In this document: positions 16,091 through 25,017 of the stretch, piece after piece
Numbering within the stretch: the first letter of the stretch is position 1
Layout: every line of letters begins with the position of its first letter
From: Paracoccaceae bacterium
GTDB taxonomy: Bacteria > Pseudomonadota > Alphaproteobacteria > Rhodobacterales > Rhodobacteraceae
Direction: 5' to 3'
Length of the DNA stretch: 64,000 nt
Assembly (NCBI GenBank): GCA_021648025.1
Contig: JAKITO010000002.1
Coordinates: 1 to 64,000, forward strand
The notes under the pieces: generated by a model
What the model was told of the DNA's origin: nothing
What the model saw: only the letters and a program-made list of their open reading frames with translations
Databases searched by the model: none
Program-made: the position numbers and the translations under genes

Positions 16091-17152
16091 CTAGCAGGCC
16101 CGAGAGGGGAGGCATCCTGCCCGCAAAACCATCCCAAACAGATCGCGTGGATCGTCCGGGTCCGCCAACAGGTCCAGCGCATGAAACAACCCGGTGCCTT
16201 GCAACTGATCACGCACATACCGCAACGCGCTGAAATCCTCGATCGCAAAACCCACCGAATCAAACAGGGTGATCTGTGATTTTGATGTGCGCCCGTCAGC
16301 CGCGCCAACAACAACCTGCCAAATCTCGGTCACCGGATGATCCGCCTCCAATTGCTGAATTTCCCCCTCAATCCGGGTCTGGGGCGGATATTCCACAAAT
16401 ATGTCAGACCGATGCAAGATACCCGGCGCCAGTTCCGTCTTGCCCGGGCAATCGCCGCCAATGGCGTTGATGTGCACGCCGGGGCCAACCATGTTGTCGC
16501 TCAGAATGGTGGCGTATTGCTTGTCGGCGGTACAGGTGGTCAGGATCTGCGCGCCTTCAATCGCCTGTTGCGGCGTCGAACATGACACCACATTCAACCC
16601 CGCCTGCGCCAGATTGGCCGCACATTTGGCCGTCGCCGCGCGGTCAATATCATACAGGCGCACGGTTTTCAGCCCGCAGATCGCCTTCATCGCCATGGTC
16701 TGAAACTCGGACTGCGCCCCATTGCCGATCATCGCCATCGTGTCAGCCCCCGCAGGCGCCAGATACCGCGCCACCATCGCCGAAGTGGCGGCAGTGCGCA
16801 GCGCCGTCAGAATGGTCATTTCACTCAGCAACACCGGATAACCGTTGGCAACATCCGCCAGCAATCCAAATGCCGTCACCGTCTGCAACCCCTTTTGGGT
16901 GTTGCTGGGATGGCCGTTGACGTATTTGAAACCATAAACCTCGCCGTCCGAGGTCGGCATCAACTCGATCACCCCGGTCGCGGAATGCGACGCCACGCGC
17001 GGTGTCTTGTCAAACAGCTCCCAGCGTCTGAAGTCGGCTTCAATGTATTCCGCCAACCCGATCAGCATCTTTTCCAATCCGATATGGTGGATCAGCTGCA
17101 TCATGTGATCAACCGATACAAATGGCACCAATGCCTTGTCCGAAGGTTTCAT
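16091..17152 (-). CDS. ocd: Ornithine cyclodeaminase
   Basis: A 353-residue enzyme of the OCD/mu-crystallin family that converts ornithine to proline and ammonia with bound NAD. The Rossmann motif is MIGNGAQSEFQTMAMKAI, the catalytic aspartate region is INAIGGDCPGKTEL, and the N-terminal substrate region contains TGVIELMPTSDGEVYGFKYV. The ATG at 17152 is preceded at good distance by AAGGAG; the ATG six bases upstream would touch that site. It starts 10 bases after arginase, so the two act in series: arginine to ornithine to proline. Confidence 0.93.
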   Translation of the reverse strand: MKPSDKALVPFVSVDHMMQLIHHIGLEKMLIGLAEYIEADFRRWELFDKTPRVASHSATGVIELMPTSDGEVYGFKYVNGHPSNTQKGLQTVTAFGLLADVANGYPVLLSEMTILTALRTAATSAMVARYLAPAGADTMAMIGNGAQSEFQTMAMKAICGLKTVRLYDIDRAATAKCAANLAQAGLNVVSCSTPQQAIEGAQILTTCTADKQYATILSDNMVGPGVHINAIGGDCPGKTELAPGILHRSDIFVEYPPQTRIEGEIQQLEADHPVTEIWQVVVGAADGRTSKSQITLFDSVGFAIEDFSALRYVRDQLQGTGLFHALDLLADPDDPRDLFGMVLRAGCLPSRAC

Positions 17153-17162
17153 ATTCATCTCC

Positions 17163-18089
17163 TTATCCATAGGCCCGGGTTGGCCGGTCAAATACCCGGC
17201 GACCAAGGGCCGAAGCCGCCAGATCAACCATCACCTGCGCCGTGCGCCCGCGTTCATCCAGAAACGGGTTCAGCTCGACCAGATCAAGCGAGCTGACAAA
17301 ACCTGAATCGTGCAGCATTTCCATCACCAGGTGTGCTTCGCGAATGGTCGCCCCCCCGGGCACGGTGGTGCCGACCGCGGGCGCAAACGACGGATCAAGG
17401 AAATCCACGTCCAATGAAACATGCAACAGACCATCCGCCTTTTCCACCCGCTCAAGAAACGCCGCCAACGGGGCGGCAATCCCGGTCTCGTCAATGCTGC
17501 GCATATCGTGGCGATGAATGTTGGTGGCCTCCAATGCGGCGCGTTCCGGCCCATCAACGGATCGCAACCCGAGGATGCAGATGTTTTCCTGCGCCACCGG
17601 GTTGGTGACTTTTGGAAACCCGCCAAACCCGCCGCGCCCGGTAACATAGCCCAACGGTGTGCCGTGCAGATTGCCCGAGTTGGTGCTGGCGGGGGTGTGA
17701 AAATCGCTGTGCGCATCCAGCCACAACACAAATTGTTCGCGGCTTTGAGACGCGGCATAATTGGCCACGCCCGCAACCGACCCCAGGCTAAGCGAATGAT
17801 CCCCACCCAGAAAGATCGGCATGCCGCGCGCCATGGTATCCTCGGCTACGCGGATCAGCCGGTTGGTCCAGCCGATGGTCTGGTTCGGGGCATGAATCGG
17901 CCCGCAATTGTCGTCTGGCCTGTGGGCCGCAGGCGCCAGATTGCCAAGATCCATGACCCGGTGACCAAGGTCGGTCAGCGCCTCGCCCAACCCGGCGGTG
18001 CGATAGGAATCCGGGCCCATAAGACATCCCATGCGCCGCTTGCCGCTGTCCACAGGTGCGCCGATCAGAATACAGGTTTTTTGTGCCAT
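17163..18089 (-). CDS. rocF: Arginase
   Basis: A 308-residue ureohydrolase that splits arginine into ornithine and urea. All binuclear manganese motifs are present: GGDHSLSLGSV, WLDAHSDFHTP and SLDVDFLDPSFAP. The start MAQKTCILIGAPVDSG at 18089 follows a GAGGA site; a longer open frame upstream crosses the divergent promoter and is not used. The first gene of the arginase-ocd operon, it is divergent from an Lrp-type regulator which probably controls it in response to arginine or ornithine. Confidence 0.93.
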   Translation of the reverse strand: MAQKTCILIGAPVDSGKRRMGCLMGPDSYRTAGLGEALTDLGHRVMDLGNLAPAAHRPDDNCGPIHAPNQTIGWTNRLIRVAEDTMARGMPIFLGGDHSLSLGSVAGVANYAASQSREQFVLWLDAHSDFHTPASTNSGNLHGTPLGYVTGRGGFGGFPKVTNPVAQENICILGLRSVDGPERAALEATNIHRHDMRSIDETGIAAPLAAFLERVEKADGLLHVSLDVDFLDPSFAPAVGTTVPGGATIREAHLVMEMLHDSGFVSSLDLVELNPFLDERGRTAQVMVDLAASALGRRVFDRPTRAYG

Positions 18090-18153
18090 TGGGTCCTCGC
18101 CAGGAAGTGCCCGCCAAGGGTGTTCCAATATGTGTTGAAGGCCAGTATATATT

Positions 18154-18207
18154 TTGGACAAAACGGCAATAAGTTGATCAATACGGAGTGCAAGTTGGAC
18201 AATACGG
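18154..18207 (+). promoter_or_regulatory. Three phased direct repeats in the arginase/Lrp control region
   Basis: Near-identical 13-base units TTGGACAAAACGG (18154-18166), TTGATCAATACGG (18174-18186) and TTGGACAATACGG (18195-18207) repeat at intervals of 20 and 21 bases, i.e. two helical turns. The third overlaps the first codons of the Lrp-type gene. Phased arrays of this kind are how Lrp/AsnC octamers wrap DNA, so this is a likely operator for both the arginase operon and the regulator itself. Confidence 0.6.
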
Positions 18208-18620
18208 ACGAAAAGCTGATCTCGGCCTTGCGCCACAACGCGCGCACCTCATTGTCTGATCTGGCGTTGCAACTGAACCTGTCACGCACCACGGTGCGGA
18301 CTCGGATCGAAAAGCTACAGGCGCGGGGTGATATTCTGGGTTACACGGTGGTTCTGAAAGAGGACGTCTTGCGCGACCCGGTGCGCGGTCTGATGATGAT
18401 TGGCATCGAAGGGCGCGGCACCACACGGATTACCCGGCAATTGCAGGGGCTGGCACAGGTTCGTGCCATTCATTCAACCAACGGACGTTGGGATTTGATT
18501 GTCGAACTGGGCACTGAAACCCTTGAAGGACTGGACCTGGCATTGGCAAAAATCCGCACGTTCGACGGGGTTACCAGCAGCGAAACAAGCCTGTTGCTGG
18601 CGACCAGGAAATCAACGTGA
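18195..18620 (+). CDS. Lrp/AsnC-family transcriptional regulator
   Basis: A 141-residue regulator. The N-terminal winged helix reads DEKLISALRHNARTSLSDLA followed by NLSRTTVRTRIEKLQARGDI; the C-terminal RAM/AsnC effector domain contains VRAIHSTNGRWDLIVELGTE. The start is a TTG at 18195 with GGAG six bases upstream; no ATG or GTG fits the family N-terminus. A much longer open frame running in from 17421 is only the shadow of arginase. Divergent from arginase-ocd, it is the probable regulator of arginine/ornithine catabolism. Confidence 0.88.
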   Translation: MDNTDEKLISALRHNARTSLSDLALQLNLSRTTVRTRIEKLQARGDILGYTVVLKEDVLRDPVRGLMMIGIEGRGTTRITRQLQGLAQVRAIHSTNGRWDLIVELGTETLEGLDLALAKIRTFDGVTSSETSLLLATRKST

Positions 18621-18758
18621 CAGCCATGTGGCGGGCGTTGCTACCAGCCCTGTTCCACTTTCAGCATGGCCCACATGACCCACATGGTGTGATTGGTGCC
18701 CAACCCAGTCGGTTGAACTGCTTGCGTAGCAGCCGTAATTCCGTTCTCAAAGGCAACG

Positions 18759-19106
18759 ATGGCGTTGACAGATTATTTCAGTGGGGCCGGTCGCGATAAC
18801 CTTCAGGGCGGCGCCGGATGCGATGTTATCTATGCCGACCCTGGCAATGACAGAATCAAAGGCGGATCGGGCGACGATGTTTTTGTGTTCAATGATGTTG
18901 CCTGGGAACACTTGAATGTGATCGCCGATTTTGAAGATGGCATCGACAAGATACGTGTAACCAATCACTCGGGCTTTGATGCGATACCGATCACTGCCCA
19001 AAACGCAGGTTCGGATACGTTGATTGTGTTGTCGGGTGGCACCAAAGTCATGCTCAAAGGTGTCGACACCGGATTGATCGACATCAACGATTTTGAGTTG
19101 CTCTGA
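18759..19106 (+). CDS. Short RTX (calcium-binding repeat) protein
   Basis: A 115-residue protein with two to three degenerate nonapeptide repeats (GGAGCDVIYADPGNDR, IKGGSGDDVFVFN) and a C-terminal half typical of RTX protein tails: FEDGIDKIRVTNHSGFD, TLIVLSGGTKVMLKGVD and an acidic-hydrophobic end (DINDFELL) of the type recognised by type I secretion. It looks like the last part of a larger RTX protein. It has its own ATG with AAAGG upstream, so it may be a small secreted protein or the surviving end of a truncated gene. No secretion ABC transporter gene is nearby. Confidence 0.65.
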   Translation: MALTDYFSGAGRDNLQGGAGCDVIYADPGNDRIKGGSGDDVFVFNDVAWEHLNVIADFEDGIDKIRVTNHSGFDAIPITAQNAGSDTLIVLSGGTKVMLKGVDTGLIDINDFELL

Positions 19107-19150
19107 GGGTTTGGCCCATAAGGCCCGGTTTCAGTGTTTTGCCCGCCGAT

Positions 19151-19621
19151 CTATGGGGTTTTTTGAACCCGCGCTGCCATCAGCCAGATCATCATCAGTC
19201 CAAGCGACGCAATTGCGTTCCAGCTGGCCATCGACAGGGTAAACATCTCCCACGGGACTTCGTCACAGCGCACCAGCGGGGCGGCCATGATCTGGGCCAT
19301 CAGGTCTTCGCCTGACAGGCCGCCGATCGGGCCTGAACTGCAAGAGGAGAGGCCCTCCCACCAGTCGCGTTCGACCCCGGTGTGATACATCCCGATGCCC
19401 GCCGTGGTTGCCGCCGCCGCCGCCCCGAGCAGGGGCAAGATGCGGGTGCCCGCCCAAATCGCCACAACGCCAATCACTGCGGCTGCCACATGCGGCCAGC
19501 GTTGCCAGATGCACAGCTTGCAAGGTGGCATTTCACCTATGTATTGAAAGCCGAACGCCCCCAACAGCAAGGCCACGGACCCGCCCGCGGCCAGAAAAAT
19601 CAGGGAATTTCGTTTATTCAT
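19151..19621 (-). CDS. dsbB: Disulfide bond formation protein B
   Basis: A 156-residue inner membrane protein with four helices. DsbB-type proteins reoxidise DsbA and pass electrons to quinone. The first redox pair is CKLC in MPPCKLCIWQRWPH, with the nearby arginine that contacts quinone. The second pair is spread over the second periplasmic loop (SSCSSG and VRCDEV). Length is normal. Its start overlaps the stop of the YqaA-like gene by four bases (ATGA), so they are coupled. Confidence 0.92.
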   Translation of the reverse strand: MNKRNSLIFLAAGGSVALLLGAFGFQYIGEMPPCKLCIWQRWPHVAAAVIGVVAIWAGTRILPLLGAAAAATTAGIGMYHTGVERDWWEGLSSCSSGPIGGLSGEDLMAQIMAAPLVRCDEVPWEMFTLSMASWNAIASLGLMMIWLMAARVQKTP

Positions 19622-20208
19622 AAGAATTTCACCATTGCAAAGCCGCCAATCAGCAGCGTGAAGAACAGGATGAACATCAGGCCCAGCCGTTGTTCGATAA
19701 AGTCACGGATCGGCGCACCGTACCGCCATAACAACGCCGCGACTATGAAGAACCGCAATGCGCGTGCCAGCAAAGATGTGGCCAGGAACGTCACCAGTGG
19801 CATGCCGGTCCAGCCAGACATGATGGTGATGACCTTGAAAGGGAACGGCGTGATGCCCGCGCCTAAAACGGCCCAAAAGCCAAAATCGTTGAACCTGGTG
19901 TTAAAGGCTTCCATCGCATCACTCTGGCCCACGGCCGCCAGCATTGGTTGACCAATGCTTTCATACGCCAAAGCACCAATCCCATAGCCCAGCAATCCCC
20001 CCAGAACCGACGCCACCAACGCCACCCCGGCAATGGCAAAGGCGCGGTTTGGTCCGTTTTGAACCTGTGCCAGGATCATCGGGATCATCAGCACATCGGG
20101 CGGGATCGGAAACACCGACGCCTCGACAAACGCGATCAGGGCCAGCCACCACATGGCATGACGATGGTTGGCCAAGGCCATGGTCTGATCATAGAGACGT
20201 CTGAGCAT
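19618..20208 (-). CDS. DedA/YqaA-family membrane protein
   Basis: A 196-residue inner membrane protein of the SNARE-associated (VTT) superfamily, which includes lipid scramblase-like proteins. Landmarks: FVEASVFPIPPDVLMIPM (E and PxPxD region), a glycine-rich GGLLGYGIGALAYE, and GAGITPFPFKVITIMSGWTG. The start MLRRLYDQ at 20208 is preceded by AAAGG; the open frame further upstream lacks family similarity. It forms an operon with dsbB. Confidence 0.85.
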   Translation of the reverse strand: MLRRLYDQTMALANHRHAMWWLALIAFVEASVFPIPPDVLMIPMILAQVQNGPNRAFAIAGVALVASVLGGLLGYGIGALAYESIGQPMLAAVGQSDAMEAFNTRFNDFGFWAVLGAGITPFPFKVITIMSGWTGMPLVTFLATSLLARALRFFIVAALLWRYGAPIRDFIEQRLGLMFILFFTLLIGGFAMVKFL

Positions 20209-20364
20209 GTTCTGCCTTTGCAACCCGTACTGTCGTTTGACCCGGCCAAACCATGAGCAGGGGCCGGCGTCAAGCATCCGCCAGCCGCGAGTGACAAAAC
20301 TGTGAAAAAGCGGCGCATTGGCTCTGGACCTCTGGACGTTGCGCGTCTAGATCAGAGGTCTGAG

Positions 20365-20450
20365 GCCCAAGTGGCGGAATGGTAGACGCAGGGGATTCAA
20401 AATCCCCCGCCTTAACGGGTGTGCCGGTTCGAGTCCGGCCTTGGGTACCA
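20365..20450 (+). tRNA. tRNA-Leu (anticodon CAA)
   Basis: An 86-base tRNA of class II. The acceptor stem is GCCCAAG / CTTGGGT, followed by A and an encoded CCA. The anticodon arm GGGGA-TTCAAAA-TCCCC carries CAA, reading the leucine codon UUG. A long variable arm (CGCC...GGTG) and the TTCGAGTC T-loop are present. It is a single gene, with no integrase or attachment-site repeat seen next to it. Confidence 0.97.
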
Positions 20451-21024
20451 GCCTCTCCTGATTGTCTGACTGGGTCCCGTTTGCGGGCCTGATTTTGCGG
20501 GCCTGGATTCACCAACAACGTGATCTTCGGCAATTGCGGCAAATTTGAGATTGATTCTAGTCTTTTGACGCCGGATTGTTCGCGTTTTGGCTGTAAATAC
20601 GTTGGGTTCCGATGATTGTTGCCACATCTTCGGTATCGTCAGGTAAAAATGCGGCGGGCATTGCCACAATTCGACCTGGTTTTCTGTACCAGGGCATTTC
20701 AGGCCATTGTTTGCGATTTGGAAGCAATAACCGGCTATAATGGTGGTTCCCGGGTATTTCTTCGCTCATTTAGAGGAAATGCGTCCGAATGCCACAAGAT
20801 TTACGAACAATTTCGAAACAATCGAAGGTCCAATCCAATAAAGTCATCCTGAATACATGACGCAAAAATACGGAATTCGCCAAATTGCCCAAAATTTTCT
20901 GCCATTTTTCACTATCTCTGTTTCTGAGGGGGCGGTATTCAGTTAGTGCCCAACTGGGGGCAATGTCTGATGATCACGGGGGTGATCGAATAGTTTCGCA
21001 TCGCAACGGTGCACGGGGATTGAA
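20451..21024. other. AT-richer intergenic region before the RTX-Hint gene
   Basis: These 574 bases contain no convincing gene; short frames have no family features. The second half is visibly richer in A and T than the surroundings, as expected of a promoter or acquired DNA. An inverted repeat GATCAC-GGGG-GTGATC sits at 20972-20987, 37 bases before the large RTX gene, and could be an operator. Confidence 0.5.
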
Positions 21025-24000
21025 ATGGCGCTTAATTTTGACAACATCCATGATGCAAACGTAATCGGTCTGTGGGATTTCCTGTCGGGTCAGGAAAACG
21101 AGGATACCGGCCTTGATGACGGCATTGGCCAGGACGGTGTACCCGAAGGCGGGCCGACAGCCATTGGTGGCTGGTTGCATACCGATGGCCTGGATGACCG
21201 CTTTGAGGTGGGGGGCGCGGATGATGCCTTTGATCTTTCCGAAGGCACAATCATTACCCAATTCAAGCATTTCGCGTCTCATAACGACGAGCCGGACACA
21301 GTGGTCAGCCGCGGCATTGCCGAAAATGCCTCTACCGACGGGTTCTTTGAAATCCGCGTTACTGCCGACGGCGAGGTCCAGGCATATCATGCAGGTGCCG
21401 ATGGCGACGATACTCTGAGCACCGGGGCCGGGTTCTTTTCAGATAACGATATAATCAAAGTGACATATTCCTGGTCGGCCACCGGTGCTCCGGCGATGAC
21501 AGTTGAAAATGTCACCCAAGGCACAGGTTTTGAAACCACAGGCACAGCGGTTGGCCTGACCATGGAAATCGAAACCAACGATGACCAGAACTTTGTTATC
21601 GCAGCCCAGGGCACGACAGGCGGCAGTTCTTCCAACCACTTCAGCGGCAGCGTTGATTATGTGGCGGTTCTGGATGCGCCGGTTGTTGGCGTGGGTGACG
21701 GGATTGTTTCGGGCACCGACGGCGATGACATGATTGATCTGGCCTATACCGGCGACCCGGAAGGCGACATGATTGACGCGGGCGACGCGATCCTGCCGGG
21801 TCAGGCCCCGGATGATGATATTGTCGATGCGGGTGCGGGTGATGATACGGTTTACGCAGGCGTTGGCGATGATACGGTATATGTCGGCAGCGGTTCGGAT
21901 ACGGTTTACGGCGAAGCAGGCGACGACGTGATTTACGGCGACGACAACCTGCCGGGCGGCGACACGGGTGGTACGGTGCGCGAAAGTTTTGAGTGGGATC
22001 TGGCACCGGACCCGGATGGCGGCGCCAGCGATATCGACAATGGCGACGACCTTAGCGGTGGCTTTACCCAGAACACCGGTACGGTTGACGTGACTTATTC
22101 GGTGCTGAATGAATCCAGTGCCGTCAACACCATCTTTGAATCCGCCAACGACCAGTATGTCACCAATATTAACACCGGCGGTGGTGATGCGGATGACAAC
22201 AGCGCCCTAAGTTCGGTTCTGAACGGTCAGGCAAATTCAGCCGACTATCAGCTGGATTTCAGTCAGGAAGTCACCGACATTTCGTTCCGGATCAATGACG
22301 TGGACGGCGACGGTGTGGTTCAGGTGCAGGCCTTTGACGCCGATGGCAACCTGGTCACCGTGATCATGTCCGGTGGCACAAATGTTACCACATCCGACGA
22401 AGACGCGGCCGGTGGCGATGACACCGCCGACAGCAATGGCGGCTATGCCGACCCAAATAATCCAGGGTATTCGGTACTGGTCACCATTCCCGGCCTGGTT
22501 GATCATCTGATCATTTCGCATGACCAGGATGGCGGCGCGAATTCCGGCATTACTGTTACGGATGTGTACTTTGACGTGCCTCTGGCCGATACCGGCGAAG
22601 ATGGTGACGATCAATTGCATGGCGGCGACGGCGACGACATTATCTATGGCCAGGGCGGCGATGACACCATCACCGGTGGCGATGGGTCTGACACGGTCTA
22701 CGGCGGCGACGGCGACGATGTGATTGATACCTCCGGTTCGATCGGGACGGCATTGCCGGATCGTGGGTTTGACGGGTATCCGTCGCTTGGCATCCCGCCA
22801 ATTCCGGCTGATGCGGACATCTTTGATGACCGCGACACGGTTGACGGTGGTGCCGGCGATGACACGATCATTACTGGCGACGACAACGACATCATCGACG
22901 GCGGTTCCGGCAACGATACCATCGACGGTGGTCTGGACGATGACACCATTGATGGCGGCACCGGCGATGACTTTATTGTCGGTGGCGAAGGCTCTGACAT
23001 TATTCGCGGTGGTGACGGCGACGACACCATTTATGGCGGCCTGAACCCGTCGTTCCCGGATGCGCTGAACATTCCTGATGACGGTGTGTCCCAGCCTGCG
23101 GACCCTGATCCGACCAATGGCATGGATGTGATCGACGGTGGCGACGGCAATGATACCATCTTTGGTCAGGACGACGACGACACCATCACCGGTGGTGCCG
23201 GCGATGATTACATCGACGGCGGCATTGACGACGACACCATCAGCGGTGGCACCGGCAATGACACGCTGATCGGTGGCCAGGGCAGCGACACCCTGTCGGG
23301 TGGCGATGACCGTGACACATTCATCGGCGGTGATGCCGGCGATGTGGTTGATGGTGGCACCGGTGGAGATGATTTTGACATCCTTGACCTGACCGGCGTG
23401 AACTTTGAGATCGCCAGCCAAACCGTTGATGCGGACGGCGATTCCACCTCTGGCACGATCAACCTGCTGGACGGCAGCGGAGCTGTCACCGGTTCCATGA
23501 CGTTCGCCGAGATCGAAGAAGTCATCGGCGCACCGATTTGTTTTACCCCCGGCACCCGTATCGCCACCCCGCGTGGCGAGCGATTGATCGAGGAATTGCA
23601 GATCGGTGACCGGATCATCACCCGCGACAACGGCATTCAGGATATCGCCTGGCTGGGCGTGCGCGACATGACTGGTCAGGAACTGGCCAATGCCGAGCAT
23701 CTGAACCCTGTGATGATCCGTCAGGGCGCACTTGGCAACGGATTGCCCGAGCGTGACATGATGCTAAGCCCGAACCACAGGGTTCTGGTGGCCAACGACA
23801 AAACAGCGCTTTACTTTGAAGATCGCGAAGTGCTGGTGGCGGCGAAACATCTGATTGGTCTGGACGGGGTTACCCGCATGGATGTACCACGGGTCAGCTA
23901 TATCCACATGATGTTCGCCCAACATGAAGTGGTGCTGTCGGACGGGTCCTGGAGCGAAAGCTTTCAGCCGGGTGACATGTCGCTGCGGGGGGTTGGCAAC

Positions 24001-24117
24001 GCCCAACGCAACGAAATACTTGAGCTGTTCCCGGAATTGGACACCAGTGAAGGCATCGCATCCTATAGTGCGGCGCGCCGGTCGCTGAAGAAACACGAAG
24101 CCCGGTTGCTGATGTAA
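21025..24117 (+). CDS. Large secreted protein: LamG-like, RTX repeats and C-terminal Hint domain
   Basis: A 1030-residue, very acidic protein without a Sec signal. Residues 1-220 look like a concanavalin A/LamG-type jelly roll (GTIITQFKHFASHNDEPDT, DGFFEIRVTADGEVQAYHAG). From about 230 to 770 there are several blocks of calcium-binding RTX nonapeptides (GGDGDDTIYGG type) interrupted by a second beta domain (about 320-530). The last 180 residues are a Hint domain of the Hint_2 type: ICFTPGTRIATPRGE starts it with the cysteine nucleophile, and MMLSPNHRVLV carries the conserved histidine. Such proteins are typical of Rhodobacteraceae and are thought to leave by type I secretion; the Hint domain may self-cleave. 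Function in the cell is unknown. Confidence 0.88.
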   Translation: MALNFDNIHDANVIGLWDFLSGQENEDTGLDDGIGQDGVPEGGPTAIGGWLHTDGLDDRFEVGGADDAFDLSEGTIITQFKHFASHNDEPDTVVSRGIAENASTDGFFEIRVTADGEVQAYHAGADGDDTLSTGAGFFSDNDIIKVTYSWSATGAPAMTVENVTQGTGFETTGTAVGLTMEIETNDDQNFVIAAQGTTGGSSSNHFSGSVDYVAVLDAPVVGVGDGIVSGTDGDDMIDLAYTGDPEGDMIDAGDAILPGQAPDDDIVDAGAGDDTVYAGVGDDTVYVGSGSDTVYGEAGDDVIYGDDNLPGGDTGGTVRESFEWDLAPDPDGGASDIDNGDDLSGGFTQNTGTVDVTYSVLNESSAVNTIFESANDQYVTNINTGGGDADDNSALSSVLNGQANSADYQLDFSQEVTDISFRINDVDGDGVVQVQAFDADGNLVTVIMSGGTNVTTSDEDAAGGDDTADSNGGYADPNNPGYSVLVTIPGLVDHLIISHDQDGGANSGITVTDVYFDVPLADTGEDGDDQLHGGDGDDIIYGQGGDDTITGGDGSDTVYGGDGDDVIDTSGSIGTALPDRGFDGYPSLGIPPIPADADIFDDRDTVDGGAGDDTIITGDDNDIIDGGSGNDTIDGGLDDDTIDGGTGDDFIVGGEGSDIIRGGDGDDTIYGGLNPSFPDALNIPDDGVSQPADPDPTNGMDVIDGGDGNDTIFGQDDDDTITGGAGDDYIDGGIDDDTISGGTGNDTLIGGQGSDTLSGGDDRDTFIGGDAGDVVDGGTGGDDFDILDLTGVNFEIASQTVDADGDSTSGTINLLDGSGAVTGSMTFAEIEEVIGAPICFTPGTRIATPRGERLIEELQIGDRIITRDNGIQDIAWLGVRDMTGQELANAEHLNPVMIRQGALGNGLPERDMMLSPNHRVLVANDKTALYFEDREVLVAAKHLIGLDGVTRMDVPRVSYIHMMFAQHEVVLSDGSWSESFQPGDMSLRGVGNAQRNEILELFPELDTSEGIASYSAARRSLKKHEARLLM

Positions 24118-24186
24118 ATCAGCCCCCGCTTCGATTCCCCGAATATGCAGTGAATATCCGCGCGACTCGGGGCGCGCGGAGCAATA

Positions 24187-24216
24187 GGCGGTCTGGGTTT
24201 TCCAGGCCGCCTTTTG
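24187..24216 (+). terminator. Terminator of the RTX-Hint gene
   Basis: GGCGGTCTGG / CCAGGCCGCC form a 10-bp stem with one G-T pair and a 5-base GTTTT loop, followed by TTTT. It lies 69 bases after the stop codon. Confidence 0.85.
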
Positions 24217-24267
24217 CTTTGTCGGATTTTACAGCCCAGTCAAAGACAATTTCTCTGGTGGGCTTGG

Positions 24268-24888
24268 TCAGGTGCCATTCACTCTGTTCCAGGCGGCCCA
24301 GTTTGCGTTCCAGGCGGTCCAGTCTGCTGGTGTATCAAGATCACAAATCGCATGATTTCCGGGTAAGGCGACTTGCCTTAGGCGATCCATGTGGGCCTTG
24401 ACCACCGCGCGCGCCCCCTGATCGCCGGATATCCGGCGCAATTGCGCAAACAGCTTTGCAGGGAAAATCACTGGATGGCCAGAACGGCCATCTTCGGTGG
24501 TGGCGCGGATGATGTGACCTGGATTGTTTTCAAATATTCGGGACAGGTGGGTCAGATCTTTTGTGGTCAGGTCCGGCATGTCGCCCGGCAGGATCATCAC
24601 CCCCGGTGTTTGATCCGGCAGGCCGTCGATCCCCCGGCGAATGGACGCGGCCATGCCTTGGGACCTGTCGGGTACAGCGATGGGTGTGGCATCGGTCCCG
24701 CGCAACAAAGCAGCGCGCGGGTGGTCCAGGGCTGGCAGGGTAACAAAGACAGGGAAATGGGTGGAATGCGCGCGGATTATCACGCGCGCCAACAACGGTG
24801 TGCCGTTGGCATCTTTCATCAGCTTGTCCTCGTGACCCATTCGCGAGGAATGGCCAGCTGCGAGGATAAGGATAGCCATTTTTGACAC
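24268..24888 (-). CDS. MocA-like nucleotidyltransferase (molybdenum cofactor type)
   Basis: A 206-residue NTP-transferase. The N-terminal nucleotide-binding loop is ILILAAGHSSRMGHEDKLM, and the metal-binding aspartate lies in ILPGDMPDLT. GHPVIFPAKLF is characteristic of the MocA/MobA-like branch that adds CMP or GMP to molybdopterin. This suggests a role in cofactor maturation for a molybdoenzyme, perhaps a xanthine-dehydrogenase-type enzyme elsewhere. The formate dehydrogenase at 57-62 kb would need the bis-MGD form, which is made by MobA. A perfect 20-base palindrome lies 57 bases upstream. Confidence 0.82.
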   Translation of the reverse strand: MSKMAILILAAGHSSRMGHEDKLMKDANGTPLLARVIIRAHSTHFPVFVTLPALDHPRAALLRGTDATPIAVPDRSQGMAASIRRGIDGLPDQTPGVMILPGDMPDLTTKDLTHLSRIFENNPGHIIRATTEDGRSGHPVIFPAKLFAQLRRISGDQGARAVVKAHMDRLRQVALPGNHAICDLDTPADWTAWNANWAAWNRVNGT

Positions 24889-24944
24889 AGTTGTGTTTCT
24901 TTCATTGGCTGGTTTTGGTGGAAAATATTTAAGTCTCCCGTCTC

Positions 24945-24964
24945 ATGGTTTGCATGCAAACCAT
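24945..24964. promoter_or_regulatory. Perfect 20-base palindrome upstream of the MocA-like gene
   Basis: ATGGTTTGCATGCAAACCAT is its own reverse complement. It lies in the 129-base gap between the start of the MocA-like gene and the stop of the FAD/GcvT gene, so it can only be a 5' element for the former. The size suits a dimeric repressor site. Confidence 0.65.
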
Positions 24965-25017
24965 TGTCGGGCAATGGGGCGGGGGTATTTGAAGGCAAAA
25001 GATAGGGAAAGAAAGAG

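Noticed and set aside
22237-23700. Long minus-strand frame inside the RTX gene
   Set aside because: It arises from the repetitive GGC/GAT codons of the RTX repeats on the other strand and has repetitive, featureless content.
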